64,000 nucleotides of DNA from Flavobacterium terrisoli (GTDB taxonomy: Bacteria > Bacteroidota > Bacteroidia > Flavobacteriales > Flavobacteriaceae), in the NCBI RefSeq assembly GCF_030167905.1, contig NZ_JARGNA010000003.1:62001-126000 (forward strand), in the 5' to 3' direction. A model generated the notes under the pieces. It ran no database searches. It saw only the letters and a list, made by a program, of their open reading frames with translations, and was not told where the DNA came from. The position numbers and the translations under genes were made by a program. The stretch's first letter is position 1. Every line of letters begins with the position of its first letter. Below, one piece after another: positions 7,907 through 15,473 of this stretch.

Positions 7907-8704
7907 ATGCGGTATTTAAAACAGCTTCTCGACTTTTACATCAACAGCAGTATTCATATAGGTTTGGCGCTTTTTAGCCTGACTTATGTTACAACGCTTT
8001 CCAATGATTTGTGCAAGCATATTACTTATCCGTGTTGTGTGTTTTTCGGGACTATAATCGGGTATAATTTTTTGAAATATTTCGAAGTGTTTCAGAAAGG
8101 CAATTTTAGCCTGAAAAAGTATTTTTGGATTTTGGTTGTTACACTTTTGGCAGTGTTTGGCTATTTGTTTTTTGTTATTCGAATGGTTGATTCGATAAAA
8201 ATCCAACTGTTAATCGCTGCCGGAATGGTATTGGTTTATCCTTTTCTGAGAAAATTTGGCGTGATAAAAATGTTTTGGGTAAGCTTTGTGATTGCTTATT
8301 TAACTGCATTTGTATTTATCAACGCATTACCCGGTTTTGAAGGTAATATTGGACTTGAGTTTTTTAAACGATTTGTTTTTGTGAGCGCACTGATGATCCC
8401 TTTTGAAATTTATGACAGCCAGCACGACGACAAAACACTGAATACTTTGCCCCAGAAATTGGGAATCGCCAATGCTAAAAAAGTGGGCTATTTATTGTTG
8501 TTGTTGTTTGTTGTTTTAGAGATTCTCAATTTTAATAGCAATGACAATGACAAGATCCAGTATTTGGTTATTGCTATTGTGATTGCGATTTTTGTTGCCA
8601 TTGCCCTTCGTTTTTCGACTTTGGAACGAAGCAAATATTACACTTCCTTTTGGGCTGAAAGCATCCCGATTTTGTGGTTTGCCTTACTGTTGGCTTTCAG
8701 CTAA
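7907..8704 (+). CDS. UbiA-superfamily-like integral membrane protein
   Basis: The product has 265 residues and about eight predicted membrane helices. The segment ALMIPFEIYDSQHDDKTLNT, followed by LPQKLGIANAKKVGY, closely resembles the second aspartate-rich motif of UbiA prenyltransferases and the 'TLPVLLG' turn that follows it. The first aspartate-rich motif (NxxxDxxxD) is not recognisable: the equivalent region reads IGYNFLKYFEVFQ. It may be an inactive or strongly diverged relative, or use another substrate. Family members transfer prenyl chains to aromatic acceptors in the membrane. The 3' end overlaps the convergent SRPBCC gene by 21 bases. Confidence 0.65.
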   Translation: MRYLKQLLDFYINSSIHIGLALFSLTYVTTLSNDLCKHITYPCCVFFGTIIGYNFLKYFEVFQKGNFSLKKYFWILVVTLLAVFGYLFFVIRMVDSIKIQLLIAAGMVLVYPFLRKFGVIKMFWVSFVIAYLTAFVFINALPGFEGNIGLEFFKRFVFVSALMIPFEIYDSQHDDKTLNTLPQKLGIANAKKVGYLLLLLFVVLEILNFNSNDNDKIQYLVIAIVIAIFVAIALRFSTLERSKYYTSFWAESIPILWFALLLAFS

Positions 8705-9139
8705 TTCTTTTAGCATTTCATTTCTTTTCAGGAGAAAATTGGTTAGGTGTTTTTTGAGGAATAGCTTGTTGAAGAATTTACTCAGAATGCCAAATGGCGC
8801 TTTGTATTGCAGAAAATCAATCATTACGGTATGGCCGTTTTGGGTAACAAATGTGTGCTCGTGATGGAAATATTTAAAATGACCATTAATCATTTCATCC
8901 ACAAAATAATTGGGGTTTTCCATTTCGGTGATTTGGCTTTGGTGTTTGAGATAGAAGCCAAAATGTTTTCCGCGGAAAGTCACCGTTTCTCCCAGTTCAA
9001 TCAGCCCGGAAGTTCTTCCGGCAATCGCTTTTTCGTTGGATTGCGCGGTTGACTGCTGGTGAATGTCGATGTTTCGGGCCAAATCAAAAACGGTTTGAAT
9101 CGGTGCGTTTATTTTGGTGATGAGACGAATGGTGGTCAT
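8684..9139 (-). CDS. SRPBCC-fold protein (START/polyketide-cyclase-like)
   Basis: The 151-residue sequence opens TTIRLITKINAPIQTVFDLA, the first strand and helix of the SRPBCC hydrophobic-cavity fold, followed by SGLIELGETVTFRGKHFGF and a hydrophobic C-terminal helix. Close family members are often annotated as 'cell division inhibitor' in Bacteroidota without evidence. These folds bind hydrophobic ligands. It is the last gene of the apparent operon headed by a GbsR-like regulator and four membrane proteins, ten bases after the preceding gene, so ligand handling at the membrane is a reasonable inference. It overlaps the convergent UbiA-like gene by 21 bases. Confidence 0.75.
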   Translation of the reverse strand: MTTIRLITKINAPIQTVFDLARNIDIHQQSTAQSNEKAIAGRTSGLIELGETVTFRGKHFGFYLKHQSQITEMENPNYFVDEMINGHFKYFHHEHTFVTQNGHTVMIDFLQYKAPFGILSKFFNKLFLKKHLTNFLLKRNEMLKELAESQQ

Positions 9140-9149
9140 GATTTTTTAT

Positions 9150-9530
9150 TTAAGCAATGGCATTTTGCTGGGTTTGATTTTCTCTGGCTTTTCTTTTTCC
9201 TCTAAAGAAAAAATACAGATTCAGGAACAGCATCACACCAAGATAAATAGTAAAGCCACCAATTTTATAGCTGAGTTGTTCTATCAACGACTGGTAACTA
9301 TCTCTGTAAAGATTCAGTTCCAGAATCATCAGGGCAAAACCAAGATTCAGTAAATAAAATCCGGTTTCAAACAATTTGTTGGTCGCATTGGCAATTTCTT
9401 CGCGGCCTTTAAAAATATCCAATATGTATATTTTGCTGTTTTTGAAAAGTGTTCTAGAAACATAATAGGTGAGGAACAAAGCTATTGGTAAATAGATGGC
9501 ATAACCGATTAAAATTTTTGTAGTTTCCAT
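9150..9530 (-). CDS. Small membrane protein, paralogue of the next gene upstream
   Basis: The 126-residue protein has three or four hydrophobic segments: residues about 5-27, a TGFYLLNLGFALMILEL helix and GGFTIYLGVMLFLNLYFFF, ending in a basic tail (RGKRKAREN). It shares the pattern GYAIYL, N-x-KIY, TNKLFETGFYLLNLGF and QSLIEQL with the neighbouring 114-residue protein, so the two probably arose by tandem duplication. I recognise no characterised family. The spacing of 12 bases from the upstream gene indicates co-transcription. Confidence 0.65.
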   Translation of the reverse strand: METTKILIGYAIYLPIALFLTYYVSRTLFKNSKIYILDIFKGREEIANATNKLFETGFYLLNLGFALMILELNLYRDSYQSLIEQLSYKIGGFTIYLGVMLFLNLYFFFRGKRKARENQTQQNAIA

Positions 9531-9542
9531 GATAATAAATAT

Positions 9543-9887
9543 TTAAATTAATTTTTGAATGTATTTGGTAAGAACGTAAATGTTGATGTAATGCATCAGG
9601 GCAATGGCTCCGATGATGATAGCCGATTTGAAGGCAATGACTTCAATGAGTTGGTTGAACGTGAGTATCTTTTCCCAGGAAATCAAGGTCATGGCGCAAT
9701 AACCGATATTCATCAGGTAATAACCCAATAGCAAAACCTGATTGGCTTTATGACACAAATCCATATGATCCGGAATGAGCTGGGACACATAAATGTTGCC
9801 GTTTCGGTAGCAGATTCTACCGACTTTGACAATGATTAAAATGGTAATCAAAAGGTAAATGGCGTAACCAAGGATATTGAGGTTCAT
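9543..9887 (-). CDS. Small membrane protein, paralogue of the gene at 9150-9530
   Basis: The 114-residue protein carries the same layout as its downstream neighbour: an N-terminal helix (NILGYAIYLLITILIIVKV), a short soluble loop with NGNIYVSQLIP, a GYYLMNIGYCAMTLI helix and a final helix around SAIIIGAIALMHYINIY. Shared words with the paralogue are GYAIYL, the N-x-IY loop, the GYYLMNIGY helix and QLIE. It is separated from the upstream gene by five bases. No known family is recognised. Confidence 0.65.
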   Translation of the reverse strand: MNLNILGYAIYLLITILIIVKVGRICYRNGNIYVSQLIPDHMDLCHKANQVLLLGYYLMNIGYCAMTLISWEKILTFNQLIEVIAFKSAIIIGAIALMHYINIYVLTKYIQKLI

Positions 9888-9892
9888 TACAA

Positions 9893-10333
9893 TTACAATT
9901 TATAATGTCCGATTACATTGTGAATGAAAAGCAACGTGTTTACCACTGCAAAGAGCACAAATAGGGCATTCATGCCATAGCTTCCAATTTTGAAAATCGT
10001 TTTCTGCGGAATCTGATACATCGGATAATAGGCAATTTGAGTTGCGACTTTTCCAACCCAATACATCGCAATCAAACCGGTTAGCGCAACCGCCAAAGCA
10101 GATTGTTCTTTTAATTCGTTGGTAAACAAAATCGCAATCAGGCCAAAAGAAAAATTCAATCCCTGAATGTATCGGCCATAGGTTTTGGCAATTTCCTGGT
10201 TGAGCGGCTTGAGTTGTTTGACATCGTTGTACCAGTCAAATACCTTATGACGGATATAAGGATAAATCAGTGCGGTGAAAATTTGGCCACAACCACTGAG
10301 GATGATGAGCCAGTTTGGGATAGTGAAGTTCAT
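9893..10333 (-). CDS. Small membrane protein of unknown function
   Basis: The 146-residue protein has about four membrane helices (IPNWLIILSGCGQIFTALIY, LNFSFGLIAILFTNEL, ALTGLIAMYWVGKVATQIAYY and MNALFVLFAVVNTLLFI). A conserved-looking soluble loop between helices 1 and 2, KVFDWYNDVKQLKPLNQEIA, may be a functional surface. The start overlaps the stop of the upstream gene by four bases (ATGA), so translation is coupled. No family is recognised. It belongs to the GbsR-headed operon. Confidence 0.65.
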   Translation of the reverse strand: MNFTIPNWLIILSGCGQIFTALIYPYIRHKVFDWYNDVKQLKPLNQEIAKTYGRYIQGLNFSFGLIAILFTNELKEQSALAVALTGLIAMYWVGKVATQIAYYPMYQIPQKTIFKIGSYGMNALFVLFAVVNTLLFIHNVIGHYKL

Positions 10334-10689
10334 AAAAGGTATATTTCTTTGTTTATCTTGATAATTAATAGATGAAAGGCAAAGGCAATCAACATGGGTA
10401 GAATGAATGTGAAAAACATGCCTGGGAATTCAAATATATTTCCTGAGCAGTAAGCGGCAATAAGATCAAAAATGACAACAAGCCAATAAACTTTTAAAAG
10501 ATTTTTAAATTTTTGGGTCAGAAAAGGATAACATCTTAAAGTAATAGCGATGGCAATGATCAGCTGAGTAAAGCCAAGTAAAAATTGAAGCATCATGGCA
10601 AATGTAACGCCAACAATTGTCAAATAGGCAATTACTGTAGGATACAGAATCAGTTTGTTAGCGTTAATCAGGAAATCTAAATTTTTCAT
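10330..10689 (-). CDS. Small membrane protein, first membrane gene of the operon
   Basis: The 119-residue protein is predicted to have four helices, including LIAYLTIVGVTFAMMLQ-like and MFFTFILPMLIAFAFHLLII segments, with almost no soluble part. It is directly preceded by a perfect 8-8-8 palindrome at 10706-10729 that also occurs upstream of the regulator gene. It is translationally coupled to the next gene by a four-base overlap. No family is recognised. Confidence 0.6.
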   Translation of the reverse strand: MKNLDFLINANKLILYPTVIAYLTIVGVTFAMMLQFLLGFTQLIIAIAITLRCYPFLTQKFKNLLKVYWLVVIFDLIAAYCSGNIFEFPGMFFTFILPMLIAFAFHLLIIKINKEIYLL

Positions 10690-10705
10690 AATCTTGTAAA
10701 TTTTA

Positions 10706-10729
10706 AACTTTCAGAAAAAAATGAAAGTT
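10706..10729. promoter_or_regulatory. Palindromic operator, copy 1 (before the membrane-protein genes)
   Basis: AACTTTCA (10706-10713), eight bases, TGAAAGTT (10722-10729) form a perfect inverted repeat in the 54-base gap between the regulator stop and the first membrane gene. The same repeat with the same spacing occurs at 11337-11360. On the minus strand the upstream half overlaps TAACTTTC (10730-10723), a 7-of-8 match to the -7 consensus. Confidence 0.7.
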
Positions 10730-10743
10730 ATTATTAAATTTTT

Positions 10744-11247
10744 TTACCTCATGATTTTGATGACCAATCTTCCCAACCAGTTGTCTTTGAGTTCGGTTAC
10801 TTTGTCCAGCATATTATCGGCTTGTAAAACGAAGTCATATAATTTGGTGGTTTGCTCCACAAAATGTCTTTCCTGAGCCGTTCCGTCAGCTTCGATTGAA
10901 GAAACTTCCTTGAGTACTTTCAATGCGGGTTTGATTTCTCTTTTGCTGCGTTCCTTGGAGATTTTTACGGCCAATTCATCTAAGTCTTTCTCGGCGGTGA
11001 AATATTCTCTGCGTTCGCCGGTTTTGTATTCTTTGTATACAATGCCCCAATCCATCAACGCGCGTAAATTCATGCTGGCATTCCCACGTGAAATTTGCAA
11101 TTCTTCCATAATGTCTTCCATTGAAACGGCTTCGTTTGAGACCATTAACAAGGCATGAATTTGTGCCATGGTTTTGTTGATTCCCCATTGTGAACCCAAC
11201 GCGCCCCAGGTTTGAACGAACTTATTTTTTGCTTCTTTGAATTTCAT
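10744..11247 (-). CDS. GbsR/MarR-type transcriptional regulator
   Basis: The 167-residue protein has a winged helix-turn-helix: GINKTMAQIHALLMVSNEAVSMEDIMEEL then QISRGNASMNLRALMDWGIV (recognition helix) and a YKEYKTGERREYFTAEKD wing. This is the pattern of the GbsR family, relatives of MarR that work as dimeric repressors. A C-terminal helical part (about residues 95-167) presumably dimerises or senses a signal. Upstream, a palindrome overlaps the -33 element of its own promoter, which points to autorepression. The same palindrome precedes the membrane genes downstream, which are its probable targets. The inducer is unknown; osmolyte control as in Bacillus GbsR is not supported by any neighbour here. 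Confidence 0.85.
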   Translation of the reverse strand: MKFKEAKNKFVQTWGALGSQWGINKTMAQIHALLMVSNEAVSMEDIMEELQISRGNASMNLRALMDWGIVYKEYKTGERREYFTAEKDLDELAVKISKERSKREIKPALKVLKEVSSIEADGTAQERHFVEQTTKLYDFVLQADNMLDKVTELKDNWLGRLVIKIMR

Positions 11248-11314
11248 TTGTCGCTTTTATTGATTTTTTAAAGGTCAAATGCAAATCGCATTAGAAATGC
11301 TCATTGTCATACAC

Positions 11315-11345
11315 CAAAGGTAAATAAAAGTTTTTAAACTTTCAA
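11315..11345 (-). promoter_or_regulatory. Promoter of the GbsR-like regulator
   Basis: On the minus strand TTG (11345-11343), a 20-base spacer and TACCTTTG (11322-11315) match the Bacteroidota -33/-7 consensus in both boxes and spacing. The -33 element lies within the palindrome, so a bound dimer would block RNA polymerase. Confidence 0.6.
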
Positions 11346-11360
11346 TAAAAAATGAAACTT
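11337..11360. promoter_or_regulatory. Palindromic operator, copy 2 (over the regulator's promoter)
   Basis: AACTTTCA (11337-11344), eight bases, TGAAACTT (11353-11360) is the copy-1 palindrome with one mismatch and identical spacing. It overlaps the -33 box of the regulator promoter. Confidence 0.7.
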
Positions 11361-11374
11361 ATTTTTAATTTGTT

Positions 11375-11431
11375 GGGCGTTCCCTTTCAGGTCAGGCTGT
11401 CCCCGCTACATGGTAGCCAGCTTCCATCCTT
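11375..11431. repeat. Possible remnant of a dispersed intergenic repeat
   Basis: The stretch with GGGCGTTCCCT, CAGGTCAGGCTGTCCCCGC and CTTCCATCC is much richer in G and C than the surrounding intergenic DNA and encodes nothing. From memory, similar 'GGTCGGGCTgTCCGCT' words recur between genes in Flavobacterium genomes. Only one copy is in this window, so the repeat status is inference. Confidence 0.35.
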
Positions 11432-11454
11432 AACACAAACGTCTGTGCATAAAA

Positions 11455-11478
11455 AAACCGAAGCTTTCACTCCGGTTT
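11455..11478 (-). terminator. Rho-independent terminator of the M3 peptidase gene
   Basis: AAACCG and CGGTTT arms with a 12-base loop; on the minus strand the stem is followed by seven T residues. It is 24 bases past the stop codon. Confidence 0.8.
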
Positions 11479-11502
11479 CTAAATATCTAATAATCTAACT
11501 AT

Positions 11503-13527
11503 CTAAATCAATCCCGCTCTTTTCAGTAAAGCTTCCGGTTTCGGTTCCTGTCCGCGGAAGCGCTTGTACAATTCCATCGGCAATTCGGTTCCGCCTTTGG
11601 AAAGCACATTGTCTTTGAATTTCGTCGCGACTTCTTTGTTGAAAATGCCGTTTTCCTGGAAATAGGCAAACGCATCGGCATCCAATACTTCCGCCCATTT
11701 ATAGCTATAGTAACCCGAAGAATAACCACCTTGGAAAATATGCGAAAACGAAACACTCATGCAATTTTCGGCCACGTCAGGATATAGGGTTGTATGGTCC
11801 ATCGCGGCTTTTTCAAACGCTTTTACGTTGTCAATGGTTTGTGGTTTCGCATGATAAGCCATATCCAAAAGACCAAAACTCAATTGGCGTAAAGTCGCCA
11901 TACCTTCTAAGAAACTCGCACTTTCCTTAATTTTATCTACGTATTGTTGTGGAATGATTTCGCCGGTTTCATAATGCTTGGCAAACAACGCCAACGCTTC
12001 CGGTTCGTAACACCAGTTTTCCATCACCTGACTTGGCAATTCGACAAAATCCCAATACACCGATGTTCCTGATAAACTCGGATAGGTCGTGTTGGCCAAC
12101 ATACCGTGTAACGCGTGTCCAAATTCATGGAACAAAGTCGTTACCTCGTTAAAGGTTAGGAGTGAAGGTTTGGTCTCCGTTGGCGGTGTAAAGTTGCATA
12201 CGATAGAGACGTGTGGTCTTTCGTTGACGCCTTCCTTAATATATTGTGGTTTGAATGATGTCATCCAGGCGCCGTTGCGTTTCCCTTTTCTTGGGAAAAA
12301 GTCGGAGTAGAAGATGGCAACGAGTTGGCCTTCGAAATCTAAGACTTCAAATGTCTGAACATCGTCATGGTATTTTTCGATGTCAAATACTTCTTTAAAG
12401 GTAATACCGAATAATTTTTCGGCTACGGTAAACGCGCCGTTTAAAACGTTTTCCAATTTGAAATAAGGCTTTAAAATTTCGTCATCCAAACTGAATAATT
12501 TTTGTTTTAATTTTTCCGAATAGTATGCGCCGTCCCATTTTTCAAGGCTTTCCAATCCGTCCAACTCTTTGGCGAATGCGGTCAGTTCGGCGAATTCTTT
12601 TTTGGCTGCCGGTTTGGCTTTCTCCAGTAAATCATTCAAAAACGATTGTACTTTCTCCGGGTTTTGGGCCATGCGCTCTTCCAAAACGAAGTGTGAATGT
12701 GAGTTGTAACCCAGTAATTGTGCTCTTTCGTGACGCAAAGCCACTATTTTTTTGACATTCTCCTGATTGTCATATTCGTTATTTTGAAATGATTTTTTAC
12801 CCGCGGCGATAGCCATTTCCTTGCGCATTTCCCGATTGTCCACATAAGTCACAAACGGTAAATAGCTAGGAAAATCTAAGGTAAAAATCCAGCCTTCCAA
12901 TTCTTTTGATTTGGCTAAGGAACGCGCCATTTCTTTGGCGCCATCAGGCAAACCTTGTAAATCGGCTTCGTTGGTGATGTGCAATTGGTAGTTGTTGGTT
13001 TCCGCCAATACGTTTTCACCAAAGGTTAGTTTGAATTTGGCCAAATCAGCGTCAATTTCACGCAAACGCGTTTTCTTATCATCTGAAAGTAAGGCACCGT
13101 TTCGGGCAAAACTTTTGTATTTTTTGTCTAATAAAGTCGCTTGTTCCGGTGTTAACGTCAGGCTGTCCTTTTGATCGTGAACGGCTTTGACACGTTTGAA
13201 CAAATCCTCATTCAACGCAATGTCGTTGCCAAAGGCAGTTAGTAAAGGCGAAACATCCTGCGCGATTTTCTGCATTTCGTCACAGGTTTCTGCCGAATTC
13301 AGGTTGAAGAAAAGCGAAGACAATCGGTCTAGTTCCTGACCGGAGAAGTCTAAAGCTTCAATAGTGTTTTCAAATGTTGGCGCTTCTGTATTGTTGGTTA
13401 TGGCATCAATTTCGGTTCTGGCTTTGGCGATGTTCGCTTCAAATGCCGGTTGATAATCCTCAATTTTGATTTGCGAAAAAGGTGCTGTATTGTGTTTGGT
13501 TTGAAATTTTTCTGTTAAGATTTTCAT
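11503..13527 (-). CDS. M3 family zinc metallopeptidase (oligopeptidase / dipeptidyl carboxypeptidase type)
   Basis: The 674-residue protein has the zinc site of thimet-oligopeptidase-like enzymes: H467-E468-F469-G470-H471, with the third ligand probably E496 in WDFVELPSQV. The N-terminal two thirds are helical, as in Dcp and OpdA, and the C-terminal FQGGYSSGYYSYKWAEVLDADAF region forms the substrate-binding side. There is no signal peptide, which supports a cytoplasmic enzyme that clears short peptides. Whether it acts as a dipeptidyl carboxypeptidase (Dcp) or an endo-oligopeptidase (PrlC/OpdA) cannot be decided from the sequence, so no symbol is given. Confidence 0.93.
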   Translation of the reverse strand: MKILTEKFQTKHNTAPFSQIKIEDYQPAFEANIAKARTEIDAITNNTEAPTFENTIEALDFSGQELDRLSSLFFNLNSAETCDEMQKIAQDVSPLLTAFGNDIALNEDLFKRVKAVHDQKDSLTLTPEQATLLDKKYKSFARNGALLSDDKKTRLREIDADLAKFKLTFGENVLAETNNYQLHITNEADLQGLPDGAKEMARSLAKSKELEGWIFTLDFPSYLPFVTYVDNREMRKEMAIAAGKKSFQNNEYDNQENVKKIVALRHERAQLLGYNSHSHFVLEERMAQNPEKVQSFLNDLLEKAKPAAKKEFAELTAFAKELDGLESLEKWDGAYYSEKLKQKLFSLDDEILKPYFKLENVLNGAFTVAEKLFGITFKEVFDIEKYHDDVQTFEVLDFEGQLVAIFYSDFFPRKGKRNGAWMTSFKPQYIKEGVNERPHVSIVCNFTPPTETKPSLLTFNEVTTLFHEFGHALHGMLANTTYPSLSGTSVYWDFVELPSQVMENWCYEPEALALFAKHYETGEIIPQQYVDKIKESASFLEGMATLRQLSFGLLDMAYHAKPQTIDNVKAFEKAAMDHTTLYPDVAENCMSVSFSHIFQGGYSSGYYSYKWAEVLDADAFAYFQENGIFNKEVATKFKDNVLSKGGTELPMELYKRFRGQEPKPEALLKRAGLI

Positions 13528-13591
13528 GTGTTTTTATGCTGAAATTATAGCCTCGATAGTAGTGGAAATCCTTTTTATTGCTTTTAGAAAG

Positions 13592-13616
13592 GCCCTTCGA
13601 CTGCGCTCAGGGAGAC
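13592..13616. repeat. Possible dispersed REP-like word
   Basis: CCCTTCGACTGCGCTCAGGG, an imperfect palindrome with CCCT/AGGG ends, lies between the M3 peptidase and purE genes. From memory, closely similar 'CTTCGACtgCGCTCAG' words are scattered between genes in many Bacteroidota genomes. It is unlike the AT-rich sequence around it. Confidence 0.4.
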
Positions 13617-13658
13617 AAAAGCTATAAAAAGATTGGAACGTATAGCGGGAAAAAGCTC

Positions 13659-14153
13659 CTAAAAAATACTGTTTTTAAGTTCGTTTGACGACTTGTTCAC
13701 GGCTTCTTTAAGGCTTTCTTTGTATAAAATAATTTTGTCAAGTACGATTTTGTCGTGGCTTCCGATGATTTGCGCTGCCAATATCCCGGCATTTTTGGCG
13801 CCATTTAGCGCCACTGTAGCGACAGGAACACCGCCCGGCATTTGCAGGATTGATAGTATAGAATCCCAGCCGTCGATTGAATTACTTGATTTCACCGGAA
13901 CGCCAATCACGGGCAAGGGCGACATCGAAGCGACCATGCCTGGTAAATGGGCAGCACCGCCGGCACCGGCAATAATGACCGAAATACCACGGTTATGGGC
14001 GTTTTTACTGAATTCAAATAGTTTTTCAGGTGTTCTGTGTGCCGAAACGATATCGACTTCAGTTTGTATGTCAAATCCTTTTAGGATGTCGATGGCTTCC
14101 TGCATTACGGGTAAATCCGATTTGGAACCCATGATTATGGCTACTTTGCTCAT
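13659..14153 (-). CDS. purE: N5-carboxyaminoimidazole ribonucleotide mutase
   Basis: The 164-residue protein opens MSKVAIIMGSKSDLPVMQEA, with the class I PurE SDxxxM motif and catalytic-loop words VSAHRTPEKLFEF and IIAGAGGAAHLPGMVAS; GVPVKSSNSIDGWDSILSILQMPGGVPVATV completes the active site. It moves the carboxylate of N5-CAIR to give CAIR in purine synthesis and acts directly after PurK. The gene lies 86 bases downstream of purK on the same strand and is very probably co-transcribed. Confidence 0.97.
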   Translation of the reverse strand: MSKVAIIMGSKSDLPVMQEAIDILKGFDIQTEVDIVSAHRTPEKLFEFSKNAHNRGISVIIAGAGGAAHLPGMVASMSPLPVIGVPVKSSNSIDGWDSILSILQMPGGVPVATVALNGAKNAGILAAQIIGSHDKIVLDKIILYKESLKEAVNKSSNELKNSIF

Positions 14154-14239
14154 GATTTATTTTGAATTTTAAATTTTAAATTTTAAATGATTCTAGTTTT
14201 GTTCATTCAAAATTTATAATTCATCATTTATAATAATTT

Positions 14240-15391
14240 TTAACTGATTACTCTAATCGAGTTCTTTACTTCTTCGGCAATTTTTCTGGCTTTGGCCATA
14301 TCTTCATTAACAATCGTTACATGTCCCATTTTTCTAAACGGACGGGTTTCGCGTTTGCCATAAATATGTGGCGTAACGCCATCAATGGCCATGATCTTTT
14401 CGATGTTTTCATAAACTACTTGTCCTGAATAACCTTCTTCGCCTACCAAATTTACCATAATTCCGGCAACTTTGCTAGCAGTATTTCCCAAAGGTAGATT
14501 CAATATCGCACGCAAGTGGTTTTCAAACTGTGAGGTGTAACTGGCTTCGATGCTGTAATGTCCCGAATTGTGTGGTCTTGGTGCCACTTCGTTTACCAAA
14601 ATTTCATCGCCAGCGGTTTGGAACATTTCTACGGCCAACAAACCAACATGGTTAAAAGCCTGTGAAACCTGTAAGGCAACTTCAGTAGCTTTTTGAGCGA
14701 CTTTGTCGTCAATACGCGCCGGGCAAATAACATATTCCACCTGATTGGCTTCGGGATGGAATTCCATTTCGACCACCGGATAGGTTTTTACTTCGCCTGA
14801 AACCGAACGGGCCACAATGACTGCCAGCTCATTTTTGAACGGCATCATTTGTTCGGAAATGCATTCCACATCAGGTAAGTTCACTAAATCCATAGCCGAA
14901 CGCACAATCTTTACACCGTTACCATCATAACCAAATTGGGCACATTTCCATACAAAAGGAAACGTTAATTCGCCTTTTTCGATTGCTTTTTTCAAATGGC
15001 TGAGGTCCAAAAAACGGTGATGTGGTGCGGTAGGAATGTTATTTTCAACGTAGAAATCCTTTTGTTTTCCTTTGTTTTGAATCATTCGTAGCGTCTTTGG
15101 TGATGGAAAAACCGGTAAGCCTTCGGCTTCCAGCCTGTCTAAAGCATCCAGATTCACATTCTCGATTTCGATGGTCAAAAGATTGGTCATTTTTCCAAAT
15201 TGGTATACCGTATCATAATCCATCAAATCGCCGATAAAAAATTTGGAAGCGCCAAATTGAGATGGAGCTTCTTCGCTTGAATCCAGGATAAAAGTTTTGA
15301 TATCGAATTTTCGGGTTTCGGCTAAAAGCATTTTGCCTAATTGTCCGCCGCCGAGAATTCCCAGTTTAAAATCGGAAGAGAAATAGTTCAT
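14240..15391 (-). CDS. purK: 5-(carboxyamino)imidazole ribonucleotide synthase
   Basis: The 383-residue ATP-grasp enzyme begins with a GILGGGQLGKMLL nucleotide-binding turn and contains FPFVWKCAQFGYDGNGVKIV (ATP-grasp loop), VEMFQTAGDEILVNEVAPRPHNSGHYSIEA (metal and substrate site) and a C-terminal HIYGKRETRPFRKMGHVT segment, all diagnostic of PurK. It carboxylates aminoimidazole ribonucleotide at N5 using ATP and bicarbonate, supplying PurE. The start codon lies in a 13-base direct repeat, and a -7 box 83 bases upstream gives a leader of roughly 75 bases. No PurR-type operator was recognised. Confidence 0.97.
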   Translation of the reverse strand: MNYFSSDFKLGILGGGQLGKMLLAETRKFDIKTFILDSSEEAPSQFGASKFFIGDLMDYDTVYQFGKMTNLLTIEIENVNLDALDRLEAEGLPVFPSPKTLRMIQNKGKQKDFYVENNIPTAPHHRFLDLSHLKKAIEKGELTFPFVWKCAQFGYDGNGVKIVRSAMDLVNLPDVECISEQMMPFKNELAVIVARSVSGEVKTYPVVEMEFHPEANQVEYVICPARIDDKVAQKATEVALQVSQAFNHVGLLAVEMFQTAGDEILVNEVAPRPHNSGHYSIEASYTSQFENHLRAILNLPLGNTASKVAGIMVNLVGEEGYSGQVVYENIEKIMAIDGVTPHIYGKRETRPFRKMGHVTIVNEDMAKARKIAEEVKNSIRVIS

Positions 15392-15455
15392 TCGTCGTAG
15401 TTATTTGTTTTCAACGGTCTCATGCAGTCGCTTCGCTCGTGCCATTCGTCGTAGT
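15389..15455. repeat. 13-base direct repeat across the purK start
   Basis: CATTCGTCGTAGT occurs at 15389-15401, where it includes the purK start codon on the other strand, and again at 15443-15455. The spacer contains GCAGTCGCTTCGCTCGTGC, rich in C and G. The second copy lies in the leader of the purK transcript. Confidence 0.55.
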
Positions 15456-15473
15456 GTTGTTGTGTTGTTGGCA

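Noticed and set aside
14164..14239. A/T repeats (ATTTTAA three times) between purK and purE as a terminator
   Set aside because: They are low-complexity and do not fold into a stable stem with a T run; purE is probably read through from purK.
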